Assembly: GCF_026151205.1 (NCBI RefSeq)
Contig: NC_087080.1
Coordinates: 877,812-941,811 of the forward strand
From: Bolinopsis microptera
Lineage: Eukaryota > Ctenophora > Tentaculata > Lobata > Bolinopsidae
Reading direction: 5' to 3'
DNA: 64,000 nucleotides
Part shown: positions 22,901 through 34,900 of the stretch, one piece after another
Layout: every line of letters begins with the position of its first letter
How positions within the stretch are numbered: position 1 is the stretch's first letter
The notes under the pieces: model-generated
What the model was told of the DNA's origin: nothing
What the model saw: only the letters and a program-made list of their open reading frames with translations
Databases searched by the model: none
Program-made: the position numbers and the translations under genes

Positions 22901-25900
22901 TTTGGTTTACCTTTTTAAACAAATCACTTCTTTATTTTGGTTTACCTTTTTGAACAAATTACTTCTTTATTTTGGTTTACCTTTTTTAAACAAATTACTT
23001 CTTTATTTTGGTTTACCTTTTTTTAACAAACTAATTCTTTATTTTGGTTTACCTTTTTTAAACAAATTACTTCTTTATTTTGGTTTACCTTTTTTAAACA
23101 AATTACTTCTTTATTTTGGTTTACCTTTTTTTAACAAACTAATTCTTTATTTTGGTTTACCTTTTTTAAACAAATTACTTCTTTATTTTGGTTTACTTTT
23201 TTAAACAAATTACTTCTTTATTTTGGTTTACCTTTTTTAATAAATAAATAAAATAAATTCTAACATTTATTACACGCTTCGACATTAAAATATACCCAAC
23301 AAAGATGTACATTAAAGTCATTCAAGCGAGACTTAGTGTTGAAATAGCAAGATTATGGACTTTTTAAACAGTTCAGATTTTATGAACAAATATTTGTATG
23401 AAGTTACTAAAATTATGCACTTTCATATCAGTTCAGACATTATGGACAAATATTAGAAATATTATCAAAAGCTAGTTGGAAATAAAACGTCTTTAGGGCA
23501 TTTTTAAAACATTCTACAGATGATAATGATCTCACTGAGTAGGGTAGTTCATTCCAAATTTTTGGTCCACAAAACATAAATGCAGCATCTGTTCGTCTGA
23601 AATGAGGAGCAGGAGGAACTTTCAACAAATAAAAGTCATCATCTAGTCTGGAACTTTGTCTTCGTACTTCCCTTAGATTGACGTGTCCTTGTAAGTACTG
23701 AGGGGCTATGTTATTAAGACACTTGAAGACCAGAAGTGATATTTTGAACTTAATTCTGAACCGAACAGGCAGAAAGTGGAGCTTTTTGAGGTAAGGCATG
23801 ATAGGTTCACGTATCTTTTTTCCGTAAAGACCAAAGATAAATCTAGCAGCATTGTTTTGTATCTTTTGTAGCTTATGAAGATTCTTTTCTGTTATTCCAT
23901 AATAGACTGAGTTGCAGTAGTCTATGAAACAGAGGATATTGGAGTGAACTAACTGAACTTTTAGGTCATGGGAAAGCTTCGAACCGATTCTTGCTAAGTC
24001 CCTTTGATTCAAATAACATACTTTGGAGACAGCATTTATTTGAGAGTCCAGATTCATTTGGTGATCGAAAAGGAATCCCAGGTTCTTGGCCTTGCTAACA
24101 GGGCAGATTGAGAGGTCTCCTAAATCCATTGTCTGGATTGGGCTGACATATGGTCCTATATCAATGAACTCTGTTTTTTCATCATTCAGTTTTAGGAAGT
24201 TAACTGTCATCCATTGCTTTATCTCCAGAAAGCAATTTTTCACAGCCGTTAAATCAGGATTAGAACTGTGAACATCAAAAGTAAAGTACACCTGTGTGTC
24301 ATCTGCATACAAATGTATCGAGAAACCATATTTTGTGACAATTTCTTCAAGATCTCTGGTATACAATATGAACAGTAGTGGTCCTAAAATGGATCCTTGA
24401 GGTACACCAATATCCAGATAGCCTTCAGAAGATGTGGCTTTTTTTACTTTAACCTTGAATGTGCGATTATTAAGGTAACATTGTAACCAGCTGAGTGCTA
24501 GTTCTGTAATACCATACGCATTCTTGAGTTTCGTAAGAAGGAGGTTATGGTTTATGGTGTCGAAAGCAGCTGATAGATCTAAGAGTAGAAGCACAACATT
24601 CGATTTGCTGTCAATCATCATTAGAATATCATTATGTATTTTGGTAACTGCAGTTTCACAACTATGGAATTTTCTATAGCCTGATTGATATGGGGAAAAC
24701 AGGTTGTTGACATCAGCATATTCATTTAATTGGCAATGAACTACTTTTTCTAGTATTTTGGACAGATAAGTTAGATTGCTAATCGGTCGATAGTTTTTCA
24801 GCTCATCAACATCTAAGGTAGGTTTCTTGAGTCCAGGCCTAATAGATGCTTCTTTTAGGGCAGATGGAAACTTGCCGACTCTTAGTGATTCATTCACGAT
24901 GTAATGGATGATTGGGAGAAGCTCGGGTAAGCAGTTCTTGAAGAGCCACATTGGTATGACATCGAGTACGCTTGATTTATTGGGAAGACTCTTAATTAAG
25001 GTTTCAAGGTCTGATAATGAGACTTCCTTAAACTGATTAAGTCTACACTTTGCATTATCTATCGAAGTAGAGTCCTTGGTACCTTGACCGTTTAGGGAAG
25101 TGTTTTGAATTTCCTTCTCAATATTAGAGTAAATGGTCTTTACTTTTTGATCGAAGAAAGTCTTGAGTTTGGCAGCCACTTCGATATCTTCACCATTTGG
25201 CAATTTGTTGGAGCCATATTCCTTATCTAAAAGTTTATTTATGACTTTATAGGTCCCTTTCGAGTCTCCTTTGCAAGAACTGAGCTGTTTATCATAGTAG
25301 CCATCCCTAGCTCGATTGATAGTGATTTCTGCATCAACACATTTTTCAAAATGAGTAGTTTTAAACTCATCATTCTCTGGATACTTTTTGGCTTTTCGTT
25401 TTGCCCTTCTCCTCTCTCTGACAGCAATTTGACATTTATTATCCCAAAAATCAGACTTTTCAGCAGTAAATCGTTTCGTAATAAGTGGGGCATGTTTGTC
25501 TAGCACCTGTTCAAGGACATTTTGATAAAGGTTCACAGCCTCGTCTAAGGATTGATATTCAGAAAGGTTAAGCTCTGAACAAAACAGATCTTCCCTGAAC
25601 TTATCGATGTCAATTTTGCTTAGCTCTCTGACATCTTTTTCTTCATATGTACGAGCTTTATGAAGATCGAATGTGACTGGGACCTGAAAACTTACTAGAT
25701 AGTGATCAGAGCTGGTACCAGTGCTTGTCTCTACCATCATATCTGTTACAGACAATGAGTCACTTACACAGCCTAGAGTAAATAACAAGTCCAGTGTCCC
25801 GCCGGAGATGTGAGTAGGAGAGTCGACATGCTGAAGGAAGCCTTTACTCTCACAAAGAGCAATAAAGTTCTGGGCAACATTATTGTATATGTCTTCAACA

Positions 25901-28900
25901 TGGAAATTAAAGTCACCACAAATAATTGGAGATCCAGTTTTAAGCAGAAGATTGTCCAGGTATCCATCAAAGTCATCCATAAACTTAGATATTTTTGTTT
26001 CATCATATTTCGCTTTGGCCTGAGTGCTGCGATAAACTACACATAGCCTGATAATCTCACCAGCAGTTTTAATGACACATTCAAGTACTTCAAAAGATGA
26101 ATATTTAGTAACATCATTGCGTACAGGCGATATCATTTTGGGGTTGAAGAGAAAACCAACACCACCTCCCCTACCTCTTCGAGGGGCACTGATAATATCG
26201 AACCCAAAATCACGGATTTCGGCAAACTTTGCCCGATCATTAGTTTTTAGCCAAGTTTCCGTGATACAACAGATAGAAATCGAGTTATCTTTAAGCATTT
26301 CTAGTACGCCACAAGTTTTGTTGCATAGAGACCTTGCGTTGAAACAACCAATAGAAAGCTGTGATTTCTGTCGATTAGCACCTAATTTCACATTACGTTT
26401 TTTGAAATAAAGTCAGTGTTAGCAGCAATACGTTTAGTTTCTCTTACCAACACAGGACAATCGAAAGCTGCCGCATTATGTGTTCTTGAATTCTCGGCAT
26501 CATTAGTGTGTGTTGAAGCCAAACATCGAGCACAGGCATGTTTGTCCTTCTTCTGCTTAAATTGGCATGCTGAAGACCGGTGACTTCCCATACAGTACAT
26601 GCAGGTAGGATGTTTATTTGTTTTGACTTCATTACAGTCAACAGAAGTGTGTCCAATCATTTGACAATGATAACACTGTTTGATGTAGAAGCGATCAGTT
26701 ACTTTGTATCTGCGACTACCTAAATAGAGAGATCCTTGTTGTTGGTTAAAGAGGACTCTATAGACAGATGGTAATAGTTTGATTCCAATAGTGAGCTCTA
26801 TGCGTTCCTGCTTATCGTTGGTGAAACGTTTTATCTTATTGAGATAGACAATACTGATAGTGTGCCCTGCTTCATACAAATCTTTGATGGACGAGTTTTT
26901 CTCCACAATTTGGGCGACTAAGTGGTTCTTTTCAAGATCCCTAAGTTTATCGGCATCATTCCCTACAGCTGTAGTGTCTATATCGTCAAGAACTTCAGAA
27001 GAAACACCATAAATAGTAACTTTTGGCAGCATTTTGTTGCCATTCTTAGACTTTTTTTTAACAAATTACTTCTTTATTTTCGTTTACTTTTTTTAACAAA
27101 TTACTTCTTTATTTTGGTTTACTTTTTTTAACAAATTACTTCTTTATTTATGGTTTACTTTTTTAAATTTAGGTTTACTTTTTTTAATTTAAAACAAATT
27201 AATTATATTTATATACGATTATTTAAAAAATATAACGTATTGAATCTTCCCCACTTTCGGTTTCTTATCTTACAGTACTTATAATGGTTCTAGAACATTC
27301 TATAATTTAGAGATTTATTTTTAAATAAGAACATAAAATGTTCTACGATTTACATAAAAACACCCTCTAACATTACAACACCCCCACCATAATATGTCAC
27401 AGTAAACATTGTACTCACTATTTAGCTTATGTCACAGTAAACATTGTACTCACTATTTAGCTTGTGTCACAGTAAACATTGTACTCACTATTTAGCTTAT
27501 GTCACAGTAAACATTGTACTCACTATTTAGTTTATGTCACATTAAACATTGTACTCACTATTTAGCTTATGTCACAGTAAACATTGTACTCACTATTTAG
27601 CTTATGTCACAGTAAACATTGTACTCACTATTCAGCTTATGTCACATTAAACATTGTACTCACTATTTAGTTTATGTCACATTAAACATTGTACTCACTA
27701 TTTAGCTTATGTCACAGTAAACATTGTACTCGCTATTTAGCTTATGTCACAGTAAACATTGTACTCACTATTTAGTTTATGTCACATTAAACATTGTACT
27801 CACTATTTAGCTTATGTCACAGTAAACATTGTACTCACTATTTAGCTTATGTCACAGTAAACATTGTACTCACTATTTAGCTTATGTCACATTAAACATT
27901 GTACTCACTATTTAGTTTATGTCACAGTAAACATTGTACTCACTATTTAGCTTATGTCACAGTAAACATTGTACTCACTATTTAGCCTATGTCACAGTAA
28001 ACATTGTACTCACTATTTAGCTTATGTCACAGTAAACATTGTACTCACTATTTAGCTTATGTCACAGTAAACATTGTACTCACTATTTAGCTTATGTCAC
28101 ATTAAACATTGTACTCACTATTTAGCTTATGTCACCTTAAACATTGTACTCACTATTTAGCTTATGTCACAGTAAACATTGTACTCACTATTTAGCTTAT
28201 GTCACAGTAAACATTGTACTCACTATTTAGCTTATGTCACATTAAACATTGTACTCACTATTTAGCTTATGTCACATTAAACATTGTACTCCCTATTTAG
28301 CTTATGTCACAGTAAACATTGTACTCACTATTTAGCTTATGTCACATTAAACATTTTACTCACTATTTAGCTTATGTCACATTAAACATTTTACTCACTA
28401 TTTAGCTTATGTCACATTAAACATTGTACTCACTATTTAGCTTATGTCACAGTAAACATTGTACTTACTATTTAGCTTATGTCACAGTAAACATTGTACT
28501 CACTATTTAGCTTATGTCACATTAAACATTGTACTCACTATTTAGCTTATGTCACAGTAAACATTGTACTCACTATTTAGCTTATGTCACAGTAAACATT
28601 GTACTCACTATTTAGCTTATGTCACAGTAAACATTGTACTCACTATTTAGCTTATGTCACAGTAAACATTGTACTCACTATTTAGCTTATGTCACAGTAA
28701 ACATTGTACTCACTATTTATACCATCAATACTGCTTACATAAGTGTATATACCGTGTCAACATACATATCAGTTAAGTCTTTTGTACAAATTGATAAGTA
28801 TAGTGTTAACCTACAGTAAAATCTCGTAAATCGTTCCAAAAACCTTGTACAGATTCGCCGGGAATCACTGCAACCTATATTTGTACAGATTCGTTAGGAC

Positions 28901-31900
28901 CCGTGTTGTTTGTTCTTGGTTATAACCCGCTTGCTGGCTTTTACCTTTCCGACTTTAAATATGCTTACTGTTCATTTGAACACGCTTATGTTTTCCTGAG
29001 ATCCGTGCTACGAAGATATCTTTAACAGTTAAAACAGGGCCCGCTCTAACATTATTTGTGTGTACCTTGGTACTCTGTTTCTATGGTAACTACTGACACC
29101 CTAATACGATCCTAGGTTTAAAACAAGAAGGTTAATTAACTGTCGTCACCTCGGAACTCCAATACGGCGGAGACGTGTTCGCGGGGACAGTACTCAGCGA
29201 GCAGCTAGGAGTGTGCAGTACTGGACCAGTACATACCCCTAGCAGTACTACTGGTACCGTCCCGTACCTCTCTCTATTTCTCCTGATTCTCTTTTACCGC
29301 TGCACATACCTATTTCTCCTGATTTTTTGGGTTCTCGTTTACTGAAAGTTTACAGCTAAGTTCTCCTGCATTGCTATAGTGCTAGGTTCTCTGATTTTGT
29401 GAGGTTTTCTTGTAGTTGTACTGCAAGGTTGTTTCTTGTAGTTGTACTGCAAGGTTGTTTCTTGTAGTTGTACTGCAAGGTTGTTTCTTGTAGTTGTACT
29501 GCAAGGTTGTTTCTTGTACTTTATGTCTCCACTTTATGTGATTCTCCGTTTTCTAACTCCGGGGATTCTCCTAGCTGCTATATATTTTTAAACCTGTTCA
29601 GTTGCAACCCTCTTGAGTATTTTGTAATTTGGTTATGTTTTGTACTTTGAAAGTTTGTCCATTTCCCGATCCAACTTAGATTCGAGAGAGGTTGAAGTAA
29701 TTCCTGTACCTCTTGTCTCTTCATCCCAGCCTTTCTCACTTCTTTAATACTTCAAGGTCCACTACAGTTTGTTAAATTCAAGTTTTGCACGTTTTCCGGA
29801 GTAAAAACAAAAAACAGTACACTGATGTTACATATTATAAACTCTTCACGGCTCAATCTTACTTGTATTTTAATATAACAGAGACATTTCTACTGGGGAG
29901 TCTCGGAAATAAATCCAACATGAAATTAGGGCAGACCTTCAATACACATAATATGTAAACGAAGATAACACATATCACCTACAGCAGATTCCACACTAAC
30001 GACCATTAATTACAAAGTGTACCACCCTCCCTCCCATTCCAGAATATTATTCTTCTCAGATTACAGTACTGAGTTTCCCAAAAGTCTCTGACGTATTTCC
30101 TGCCAAATTCCCACTAAACAGCCCTGAGATTGCAATTTGCAGGTCACTGACGTCATCAAGATGCCAAACTAACAATCATAAAACACAGAGGGCATTGTTA
30201 TACGATCTGTATTTAAGTTAAATTAATTATAATTTAAAGTTTGTACCCGGACAGCTTTATCAGTCATGGAGGGTCTTATTGAACCGCTTTTTAGCACATT
30301 TAATTATCTCTAGTTTTAAATAGTTTCTGAACCACGCCCCCTCTGATAAACACTTATTTATTATTGTCAGCATTTAACCGCGATCAAAGGATTCTATCTA
30401 AATCAGATAATATTATTAGCGAACAGTTCCGTCATTGACTCATAGAGCGCTTCATTTGACTCGAGTTGGAATCACCTCAACAAGACACTACGACGTGTTG
30501 CTAATATGTGGGGTCTCCTGGCTGCGATGAAATCATCTCCAGTCTAGTGATATCATTGTCCGGTAACTTGAGTCTTAATTTAAACCTTCTATCTGTTTCT
30601 TTGAGGCGATAAATCCGTCATTTTATCGTTTTAATCTTTTGCTTTGTTGCTTAGTTACCCAAACATTTTGTTTTCTGTTATAAGAATTGGGCCAAGGCTC
30701 ATAATAACTGATCCATGGGGCTGGCACTCTGACGCAAGCCGGATTTGTCTATTTGAAAACGTGAAAGAAATCCAAACTTTTTAATAAATTGAACTTAATT
30801 GAAAGCCAGCCTAGAAACAGACAGATTAGTAAACAAAAACGATTAAATACTGCAACGTTCCCCTACTCGGCTACTCAAGGTTTCATATCTCGCTTCACCA
30901 GGCGTAACAAAAAATGTAGCTGAAATTTGGTAGAAACAGAACAGTGGGACACACTCGCACAGTGGGACACACTCGTGGGACACACTCGCACAGTGGGACA
31001 CACTCGTGGGACACACTCGCACAGTGGGACACACTCGCACGGTGGGACACACTCGTGGGACACACTCGCACAGTGGGACACACTCGCACAGTGGAACACA
31101 CTTGTGGGACACACTCGCACGGTGGGACACACTCGCACAGTGGGACACACTCGCACGGTGGGACACACTCGCACAGTGGGACACACTCGTGGGACACACT
31201 CGCACAGTGGGACACACTCGCACAGTGGGACACACTTGTGGGACACACTCGCACGGTGGGACACACTCGCACAGTGGGACACACTCGCACGGTGGGACAC
31301 ACTCGCACAGTGGGACACACTCGCACGGTGGGACACACTCGTGGGACACACTCGCACGGTGGGACACACTTGCACAGTGGGACACACTCGCACGGTGGGA
31401 CACACTCGCACAGTGGGACACACTCGTGGGACACACTCGCACAGTGGGACACACTCGCACAGTGGGACACACTTGTGGGACACACTCGCACGGTGGGACA
31501 CACTCGCACAGTGGGACACACTCGCACGGTGGGACACACTCGCACAGTGGGACACACTCGCACGGTGGGACACACTCGCACAGTGGGACACACTCGTGGG
31601 ACACACTCGCACAGTGGGACACACTCGCACGGTGGGACACACTTGCACGGTGGGACACACTCGCACGGTGGGACACACTCGCACAGTGGGACACACTCGT
31701 GGGACACACTCGCACAGTGGGACACACTCGCACGGTGGGACACACTCGCACGGTGGGACACACTCGTGGGACACACTCGCACAGTGGGACACACTCGCAC
31801 GGTGGGACACACTTGCACGGTGGGACACACTCGCACAGTGGGACACACTCGCACTGCTTCCCCCTCATTACCTCTGTACGAGATACAGTGCAATACAGTA

Positions 31901-34900
31901 TCGCACTGCTTCCCCCTCATTACCTCTGTACGAGATACAGTGCAATACAGTATTGCACTGCTTCCCCCTCATTACCTCTGTACGAGATACAGTGCAATAC
32001 AGTATTGCACTGCTTCCCCCTCATTACCTCTGTACGAGATACAGTACAATACAGTATCGCACTGCTTCCCCCTCATTACCTCTGTACGAGATACAGTGCA
32101 ATACAGTATTGCACTGCTTCCCCCTCATTACCTCTGTACGAGATACAGTGCAATACAGTATTGCACTGCTTCCCCCTCATTACCTCTGTACGAGATACAG
32201 TGCAATACAGTATCGCACTGCTTCCCCCTCATTACCTCTGTACGAGATACAGTGCAATACAGTATTGCACTGCTTCCCCCTCATTACCTCTGTACGAGAT
32301 ACAGTGCAATACAGTATTGCACTGCTTCCCCCTCATTACCTCTGTACGAGATACAGTGCAATACAGTATTGCACTGCTTCCCCCTCATTACCTCTGTACG
32401 AGATACAGTGCAATACAGTATTGCACTGCTTCCCCCTCATTACCTCTGTACGAGATACAGTGCAATACAGTATTGCACTGCTTCCCCCTCATTACCTCTG
32501 TACGAGATACAGTGCAATACAGTATGTATGCCCTCATCTGTCATCAGCTCTCTGCACAATATCACCTTTTCTACTATCCCTTAGTAACCATGGTTACTAA
32601 ATCACCTTCCTTTTCTCTCATATCTCCCGTGTATGTCGGCTTTTGGCTTGAAACGTTTAAATCTTAATAACTTTGATACGGTCCCTGCTAGCAGATGGAA
32701 CAGAAGGAACTTGGTCTGTTGTTTAACTACTTTAAAAAAAGTTTTAATGGACTGTTGTATTTTGTTTAATACTCCACATTTCTTGTTGGTTTCTCAAGTT
32801 TTCGTCTCACTTTTCGTCTCACAATAATTTACAGTACCCTGCTCCAATAGTTTTACAGGCTTACAGACGACAAAATAAACTTATAGCTGAATACCGAAAA
32901 TTTCGTTTGCTACTCTTTTCTTAAGAAAAATGTGTTCCCATGAGTTTACAAAAAGGCACGGGAATTTATCCCGGGAATTTATCTCCTGGGATAATTCCTG
33001 TGTTAATTATTAATCTCCTCAGCAAATTCAAGTGATTCCGGTGAACTATTAAATCTGGTTCAGTAAAAGTTATCTTTACCTGTATCCTGGTTCACCCTGA
33101 TTCATGATAAATGCTCTGTCTTGATAGCATTACATAAAGTTTGTAGATTCAAATCGAATTGCTCCAAGTAATGTTCTTGGAGCAATTCGATTCTTTTATA
33201 GTCTGCGTCTCTTTTACACTTAAAAAAACAATACTTCCTTATAAATATTCTAAACGACTAAGCTTATATTAATACTGTTGTTTATCACTGTCTCCTGTTT
33301 CCGTCTGGGTTAAAACTTGCTTTTAGTTCTTTTCTAATGTTATATCGATACCTTTGTAGTCTTAAATATGCCCGAATTTGCATGATTTTCATGTTTACAA
33401 GTCTCGCTTTTCCCCGCTAAATGTCGAAGCGTGATAAGATAAATGCAGTGGCGTAACGAAGGGCCCCGCCGACCCTGCTGTGCGGGGGCGGCGGGGGCGC
33501 CAACAGGCAACGTTACGCCACTGGATAAATGCTACAATTTATTTATCGATAACACCTTTTTCCAGTGCTATGGCAAAGGAATTACCAACTAAGATAAAAT
33601 GTGTTATGATAGGGGACAGTAACGTGGGAAAGACGACTATATTTCAGGTACAGTAATCATGGTAACGTTAGGGACGTTAGTAACCATGGTAACGTTAGTA
33701 ACCATGGGTATACTATTCCAGGTACACGTCTATCAAACGTAGCTTCCTATTTCCCAAGAGAGTTGGTAAATTCCGCGAATTCTTATAATACGTCATGTGA
33801 ATTCGTTATATTTTGGAACAAACTTACAATATTTAGACGTCAATGAGCTTGATTCGGCAACAAATACTGACGGTTGTTTTAAATACACATTGTTAAGCTT
33901 ATGTGAAGAAGAACGCACCCCCCCCCCCCCGGCACCCCCGGGCCCCCCACCCTACCTTCTTAGATCCATCATTAGGTTCACAAATACTAAGTTACCTATT
34001 ATTCGTCTGAAACACAACCCGTTTATATTTCCTTCGCTGTGCAACATAACTTACCTCATTTTACAAGACGTTAGACATTATAAATTCTCGGCTTTTTTCA
34101 CACAAATAAGTTCTCGCATAATATGCACATTATATGTACAGTGTATCACTGGTAGCATACTGGTAGCATACTGGTAGTGTAACTGTATTTTCTCTCTCTA
34201 GGCGTGCCTCCTGAACTCGGAGCAAGAGGCCGGGGGAGTAACCATGGTTAGTAACCATGGTAACGTTAGTAACCATGGTAAAGTTAGTAACCATGGTAAC
34301 GTTAGTAACTGGTAGTGTAACTGTATATTCTCTCTCTAGGCGTGCCTCCTGAACTCGGAGCAAGAGGCCGGGGGAGACGTTTGTGACAGTGGAGTGGCCG
34401 AGCTTACAGGTACTACATGTCAACATGTACCACGTGTTATGTCACGTGTTGTGTCACGTGTTGTGTCACGTGTTGTGTCACGTGTTATTCACGTGTTATG
34501 TCACGTGTTGTGTCACGTGTTGTGTCACGTGCTATGTCACGTGTTGTTCACGTGCTATGTCACGTGTTGTGTCACGTGCTATGTCACGTGCTATGTCACG
34601 TGCTGTGTCACGTGCTATGTCACGTGTTGTGTCACGTGCTATGTCACGTGTTGTGTCACGTGCTATGTCACGTGTTGTGTCACGTGCTATGTCACGTGTT
34701 GTGTCACGTGCTATGTCACGTGTTGTGTCACGTGTTGTGTCACGTGTTATTCACGTGTTGTGTCACGTGTTATTACGTAATGTGAAGTAGTTCTGTGCTT
34801 GTATTCTACATAATATTGTTCATATTATGCGATTGTATAGTTTTTTACACATTTTTTGTTGACGGTTATTTGTTGGTGCTGTGATTATTAATTGTGAGCC

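Larger units (their letters stand above)
23243..27047 (-). mobile_element. LINE non-LTR retrotransposon, both ORFs open
   Basis: A 3.8-kb element in SPTLC1 intron 4, in the same orientation as the gene, with a gag-like ORF1 (27032-26388) and an endonuclease/reverse-transcriptase ORF2 (26391-23440). The 3' end is an A/T-rich (TTTA)-type tail near 23240-23260. It interrupts a minisatellite present on both sides. The clade looks like the CR1/L2/jockey group from the apurinic-type endonuclease and RT motifs. Long intact frames suggest recent insertion. Confidence 0.88.

Noticed and set aside
27396-28719. CRISPR-like array of 35-bp repeats
   Set aside because: Units are contiguous with no spacers, and the window is clearly eukaryotic.
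30843-32667. Frames of 320-560 codons on both strands
   Set aside because: Stop-free tandem repeats, open in several frames at once, which real genes are not.
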